9,695 nucleotides of DNA from Clostridia bacterium (GTDB taxonomy: Bacteria; Bacillota; Clostridia; DUPQ01): contig JAQVAJ010000029.1 of NCBI GenBank assembly GCA_028690885.1, positions 1 through 9,695 of the forward strand. Reading direction: 5' to 3'. Positions 6,465 through 9,695 of the stretch are shown here, piece after piece; positions within the stretch are counted from its first letter, which is position 1, and every line of letters begins with the position of its first letter. The notes under the pieces are model-generated. The model had not been told where the DNA came from and made no database searches. It was given only the letters and a program-made list of their open reading frames with translations. The translations under genes and the position numbers were made by a program.

Positions 6465-7676
6465 TTATTCTCCTATCTTAATCAATGAAATACCATTTCC
6501 GATATCTGATTTGTCTATATAGTAATCAGCGGGGTATTTGTAATTTGAGGAAATTACAATAAAATCACCAGTATCATCAATCATATTTCCCAAAGTCGTT
6601 CCTGTAAATTCGCCGTTATAGGTATCTAGAAGGGTATACTGTTTGTCAAATATATATAATGTCTGGCTGTTACTAAACAGATCATAACCTCTGTCGTCTT
6701 TTGTATTAGTAAAAGTAATGACATATATGTTATCCTCATAATAGTTGGCAACTGATCTCCAGCCTCCTTCAATCACTGAATCTGATACTTTGTTCATCTG
6801 CTTAGTCGCAAGATCAAGGGTATAGAAGCCGTCATTGTGTTTGTAGCAGTATCCTTTTTCAGCATCGTAATAGCAGTTAGTATATTCTGCCCATTTATCT
6901 GTCATATGTTCAAATTTATTATCTTCAAGTGACAACATGTATAGATCAAAATCAATGGAATCTGATTTTAAGTTGTAGTAATCTGTAGGGTTAATTCCTG
7001 TTTTGTTTACATAGAAGAATACTTTATCTCCAACAATCGTAAACATGGAGATTTCTGATATTGCATCATCACGAAAAACTTTTTCATATTCCGACTTGCT
7101 ATCAAGTTTAATACGATAAAAGTTATCATCCTTATTGCCGACTGCTCCAAGAGAACCTCCCTCAGTTACTAAAAAGTAATAATATCCGTTATGGAAACAG
7201 CCATATGATATGTAACTTGCCATATCGTAATCAGCTGCAATAGTTTTTACGACTTCATGATTTTTTCCAAACATGTCCATACTCATAAGTTTCAAGGTCA
7301 TATCACTAACGAATTCAGTAAAATATATTTTATCGTTATAGTAACCGATATGAGTATTATAGCCTATTTCATTACCTACAAATGAATCGCATTCGTTGGT
7401 ACTATGATCGCAATCTTCTTTTGTGCACAACTTCTTAAATTCTGTATTTCCATATTGGGAATAATATACAAATCCTCCAATATTTTGATATTTGCCATAT
7501 GGAGTGTTTAAATAGGAAAAGGCTATTTGTCCTCCCTGATTCATGGATGAGTAATATTCATCGGGTTTTGAGTTGTCTGGTTTTAGTATTTTTAAACCGC
7601 CTGTGTTTACGCACGAAGACAACATGACAGATAATAGAAGTACAATAGTTATCATTGCATATAGCTTTTTTCTCAT
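6465..7676 (-). CDS. Secreted lipoprotein with Cys/His motif, beta-propeller-like
   Basis: A 403-residue exported protein. Residues 1-21 are a lipoprotein signal (RKK, then a hydrophobic run ITIVLLLSVML) ending in the lipobox LSSC, with C22 the lipidated residue. The mature part has many short Tyr/Gly-rich repeats of the form GYYNDKIYF, DKVFFYVN, YYFLV and DNIYVITF spaced along the chain, suggesting beta-propeller blades like the DUF5050-type surface proteins. C84, C89, H91 and C96 (CTKEDCDHSTNEC) form a motif I know from many Lachnospiraceae lipoproteins; it may make a disulfide or bind a metal. The start is the ATG at 7676 with GGAG nine bases before; an in-frame TTG at 7691 overlaps that site. 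The gene diverges from the glycosidase at 7924, so a role as glycan sensor or binder is possible but unproven. Confidence 0.82.
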   Translation of the reverse strand: MRKKLYAMITIVLLLSVMLSSCVNTGGLKILKPDNSKPDEYYSSMNQGGQIAFSYLNTPYGKYQNIGGFVYYSQYGNTEFKKLCTKEDCDHSTNECDSFVGNEIGYNTHIGYYNDKIYFTEFVSDMTLKLMSMDMFGKNHEVVKTIAADYDMASYISYGCFHNGYYYFLVTEGGSLGAVGNKDDNFYRIKLDSKSEYEKVFRDDAISEISMFTIVGDKVFFYVNKTGINPTDYYNLKSDSIDFDLYMLSLEDNKFEHMTDKWAEYTNCYYDAEKGYCYKHNDGFYTLDLATKQMNKVSDSVIEGGWRSVANYYEDNIYVITFTNTKDDRGYDLFSNSQTLYIFDKQYTLLDTYNGEFTGTTLGNMIDDTGDFIVISSNYKYPADYYIDKSDIGNGISLIKIGE

Positions 7677-7705
7677 TACAATTAACTCCAATCATTTAAT
7701 TTTAG

Positions 7706-7723
7706 ATGTGCAAATATGCACAT
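7706..7723. repeat. ATGTGCA-N4-TGCACAT inverted repeat in lipoprotein leader
   Basis: Two perfect 7-base arms are separated by AATA. The element lies between the lipoprotein promoter (transcription start near 7744) and its start codon at 7676, where a repressor could block transcription or an RNA hairpin could form. Seven-base repeats occur by chance several times per 10 kb, so only the position argues for function. Confidence 0.35.
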
Positions 7724-7750
7724 ATCTATTTATTTATTTTCAACACGGTA

Positions 7751-7779
7751 AGTATATTGATACTAACGAATTTTGTCAA
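7751..7779 (-). promoter_or_regulatory. Near-consensus sigma-A promoter of the lipoprotein gene
   Basis: The minus strand reads TTGACA (7774-7779), exactly 17 bases, then TATACT (7751-7756), i.e. six of six and five of six matches. The transcript would start near 7744 with a leader of about 68 bases. This is the best promoter in the window and predicts strong basal expression unless the inverted repeat at 7706-7723 is a repressor site. No comparable promoter is seen for the divergent glycosidase; TATGAT at 7832-7837 is a possible -10 for it without a matching -35. Confidence 0.8.
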
Positions 7780-7853
7780 TAGTTTTAACATAGCTCAAAC
7801 AATTGTACATACCTATATCTTATTTAAAAAATATGATAAACTAATCATGTTAC

Positions 7854-7859
7854 GGAGGA
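7854..7859 (+). promoter_or_regulatory. GGAGGA ribosome binding site without a canonical start behind it
   Basis: GGAGGA is a full Shine-Dalgarno sequence placed in front of the glycosidase frame. No in-frame ATG, GTG or TTG occurs at working distance; the codon at 7864-7866 is AGG where ATG would be expected. The next in-frame ATG is at 7924, about 64 bases further on and with no such site. Confidence 0.5.
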
Positions 7860-7923
7860 AGATAGGGGCAGATATATATTTAAGCAGGCTGAACCTGTAT
7901 GGGCAAACAGGCTTCAAAAAGAA

Positions 7924-9695
7924 ATGAATATACGCATGGGCTTTATGGCAAAAGTGGGGAAGTGTAAGGCATCTGTGAATCTTGCCTGTAGCACTAATTA
8001 CCACATATATGTTAATGAGAAGTTTATCGCTTCTGGTCCTGCACGAGCTGCACACGGATACTATAGGGTAGATGAGATAGATATAACTAATTATCTGATT
8101 AAAGATGTAAATAGTGTGGCTGTGATTGTATGGGGTTACTGCGTAAACGCCTACGCAGTTCTTGACCAGCCTTCTTTTTTAACTTGTGAAATTATATGTG
8201 ATAATGAAGTAATAGCAGCAACAGGTGTAAAGGGCTTTAATGCATATCTATTAGATGATTATGTAAGAAAAACACAAAGATATACATATCAAAGAGCATT
8301 TATTGAATCATATGTTTTAAATACTAATTCAAATGATTGGATGAAGGACTTGATTATTCAGCAGGCCAGTCTTGAAATATGTGAAAAGAAGGAATATATA
8401 ACAAGGAATGTAAGGTATCCTGAATATGAGAAGCTCTATCCTTTAGATAGTGTTGTTGTAGGAAAACACAATCCTATTAAACCAGATTCATACAGGCTTC
8501 CCTGGCATTTGAAGATTGAAGATGAAAACTATAAGCAGTTTAAGACAGAAGAACTTGATGAAAATATCTGTGAAATGATGCAACAGATTGAATATGATAC
8601 TTCTGAAACAGTTATAAAACAATGCGCAAATGGATTAAACCTTTCAAAAGGTGAATATGCTATTTATGAATTTGAAAGAGAAGCTACTGGATTTATTTCA
8701 TTTAAGATAAATTGCGAAGAAGCTTGTGAATTTTTAATGATATATGATGAGATGCTCTCAGATGGTATCGCCAATCCAATTCGTATTCATGGCCTGTGGG
8801 TAAATAAATATGTTTTGGAACAAGGTCAATATGAATTGGTTTTCTTTGAACCTGTAAGCATGAAATATTTAAATATTGTTATGCTAAAGGGTAAAGCGAC
8901 TATTTCGTCATTTCATATGATTGAATACAAGCATCCACATATAGATAAATCTCTTAATACATCAGATCCTGATTTGCTTGAAATATTTGATGCAGCTGTT
9001 GAGACATACAGGCAGAATTCACTGGATATATATATGGATTGCCCTTCAAGGGAAAGAGCGGGATGGTTATGCGACAGCTTCTTTACGTCAAGAGTTGAAT
9101 ATTTCCTAACAGGAAAATCCTTAATTGAAAAGAACTTTTTAGAGAATTTCCTATTGCCAGAAACCTTTGATAATCTGCCAAAAGGAATGCTGCCCATGTG
9201 TTATCCGTCAGATCACGTAAATGGTAACTTTATACCTAATTGGGCTATGTGGCTTGTTTTACAGCTATATGAGTATAAACAAAGAACCAATGATGTGCAG
9301 ATGATTAAGGCATTCAAACCTAAAGTTTATGGTTTATTAGAATATTTTAAAGATTATATAAATAACGATGGTCTACTTCAGAATCTTGATAAATGGGTTT
9401 TCGTAGAATGGTCATTTGCCAATAAGCTTGTACAGAATGTTAACTTCCCAACAAATATGCTATATGCTCTTATGCTGGAAAGAATATCAGCTCTATATGA
9501 CGACAGTGATTTGCTGGTTCAGGCTGAAAATATTAGGCAGAGGATTAGAAAAATATCATTTAATGGAATGTTCTTTGCAGATCGTATGCTTATGACTGAC
9601 AATGACCTTAAAGTAACTGATGAATGTACAGAAGTATGCCAGTATTATGCATTCTTTACTAAAACTGCAACAAAAAAGCTGTATCCGAAGTTGTG
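7924..9695 (+). CDS. GH78-type alpha-L-rhamnosidase-like glycosidase, 3' partial
   Basis: The frame stays open to the window end, giving 590 codons from the ATG at 7924. The N-terminal half is beta-sandwich-like (YHIYVNEKFIASGPAR, then GYYRVDEIDIT, as in GH78 carbohydrate-binding/N domains). From about residue 355 the (alpha/alpha)6 six-hairpin catalytic domain begins. It carries the GH78 signature DCPSRERAGW (372-381), where E377 fits the general acid, and VEWS around E495. GH78 enzymes hydrolyse terminal alpha-L-rhamnose by inversion. The end of the catalytic domain, perhaps 150 residues, lies beyond the window. No signal peptide is visible, so it is probably cytosolic. The frame is family-like upstream of the chosen ATG (reading KQAEPVWANRLQKEMN) back to about 7864, so the true protein is likely about 20 residues longer, but no canonical start exists there. 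Related six-hairpin families remain possible. Confidence 0.82.
   Translation, partial: MNIRMGFMAKVGKCKASVNLACSTNYHIYVNEKFIASGPARAAHGYYRVDEIDITNYLIKDVNSVAVIVWGYCVNAYAVLDQPSFLTCEIICDNEVIAATGVKGFNAYLLDDYVRKTQRYTYQRAFIESYVLNTNSNDWMKDLIIQQASLEICEKKEYITRNVRYPEYEKLYPLDSVVVGKHNPIKPDSYRLPWHLKIEDENYKQFKTEELDENICEMMQQIEYDTSETVIKQCANGLNLSKGEYAIYEFEREATGFISFKINCEEACEFLMIYDEMLSDGIANPIRIHGLWVNKYVLEQGQYELVFFEPVSMKYLNIVMLKGKATISSFHMIEYKHPHIDKSLNTSDPDLLEIFDAAVETYRQNSLDIYMDCPSRERAGWLCDSFFTSRVEYFLTGKSLIEKNFLENFLLPETFDNLPKGMLPMCYPSDHVNGNFIPNWAMWLVLQLYEYKQRTNDVQMIKAFKPKVYGLLEYFKDYINNDGLLQNLDKWVFVEWSFANKLVQNVNFPTNMLYALMLERISALYDDSDLLVQAENIRQRIRKISFNGMFFADRMLMTDNDLKVTDECTEVCQYYAFFTKTATKKLYPKL

Noticed and set aside
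6209..6481. A 90-codon plus-strand frame.
   Set aside because: It runs antisense through the damaged small gene and the terminator hairpin, has no ribosome binding site, and the minus strand reads as more protein-like.
7706..7927. A plus-strand frame ending in a 26-codon ORF (ATG 7847) whose TGA overlaps the ATG at 7924, as for a coupled leader peptide.
   Set aside because: The ATG at 7847 has no Shine-Dalgarno sequence and contains one within its own codons, and the overlapping glycosidase frame looks conserved in the same bases. Kept only as an alternative in the start-codon finding.
8138..8159. ACTGCGTA-N6-TACGCAGT inverted repeat inside the glycosidase gene.
   Set aside because: An 8-base repeat with short loop is expected about once in 10 kb, it is fully explained as coding sequence, and it has no terminator or operator context.

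Overview
The window looks like chromosomal DNA of a low-GC Gram-positive anaerobe, most likely a gut or rumen member of the Clostridia (Lachnospiraceae/Butyrivibrio-like). The base composition is AT-rich, Shine-Dalgarno sequences are GGAGG-type, there is a tRNA-Val with encoded CCA, and the gene families (DUF3795, a Cys-rich polysaccharide-associated lipoprotein, a GH78-type glycosidase, an IolS-like aldo/keto reductase, a GarK-type glycerate kinase) are common in that group. This assignment is inference; no rRNA or marker gene is present. No insertion sequence, integrase, CRISPR array or phage gene is visible.

Layout. (1) 53-2012: a PIG-L/LmbE-type deacetylase (minus) and an NAD-dependent epimerase/dehydratase-type SDR (plus) diverge from a 175-bp AT-rich intergenic region holding a minus-strand extended -10 promoter, a 14-bp palindrome and phased direct repeats. 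(2) 2018-3679: two minus-strand genes, a cytosolic gluzincin-like HExxH protein of unrecognised family with its own promoter, preceded by a Cys-rich DUF3795-type protein that starts at a TTG codon behind a strong GGAGGA. (3) 3809-6400: a minus-strand unit reading frameshifted small gene -> aldo/keto reductase -> glycerate kinase -> tRNA-Val(GAC) -> intrinsic terminator. (4) 6405-7676: a secreted lipoprotein on the minus strand, with a near-consensus promoter and a long terminator hairpin. (5) 7840-9695: a plus-strand six-hairpin glycosidase of the GH78 alpha-L-rhamnosidase type, cut by the window end and lacking a canonical start codon where its frame and ribosome binding site demand one.

How the genes may fit together (inference): the glycosidase and the divergent lipoprotein suggest use of plant or mucosal glycans. 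The aldo/keto reductase and glycerate kinase would handle small aldehydes and glycerate made during sugar or sugar-acid breakdown. The deacetylase/SDR pair may act on amino sugars or nucleotide sugars, but no partner gene proves it.

Two genes carry what look like recent lesions or base-calling errors: an A7 tract directly behind the start of the small gene at 6400, and AGG where ATG is expected at 7864. Nothing here amounts to a recognisable new defence or mobile system. The most unusual items are the orphan HExxH protein and the two damaged 5' ends.
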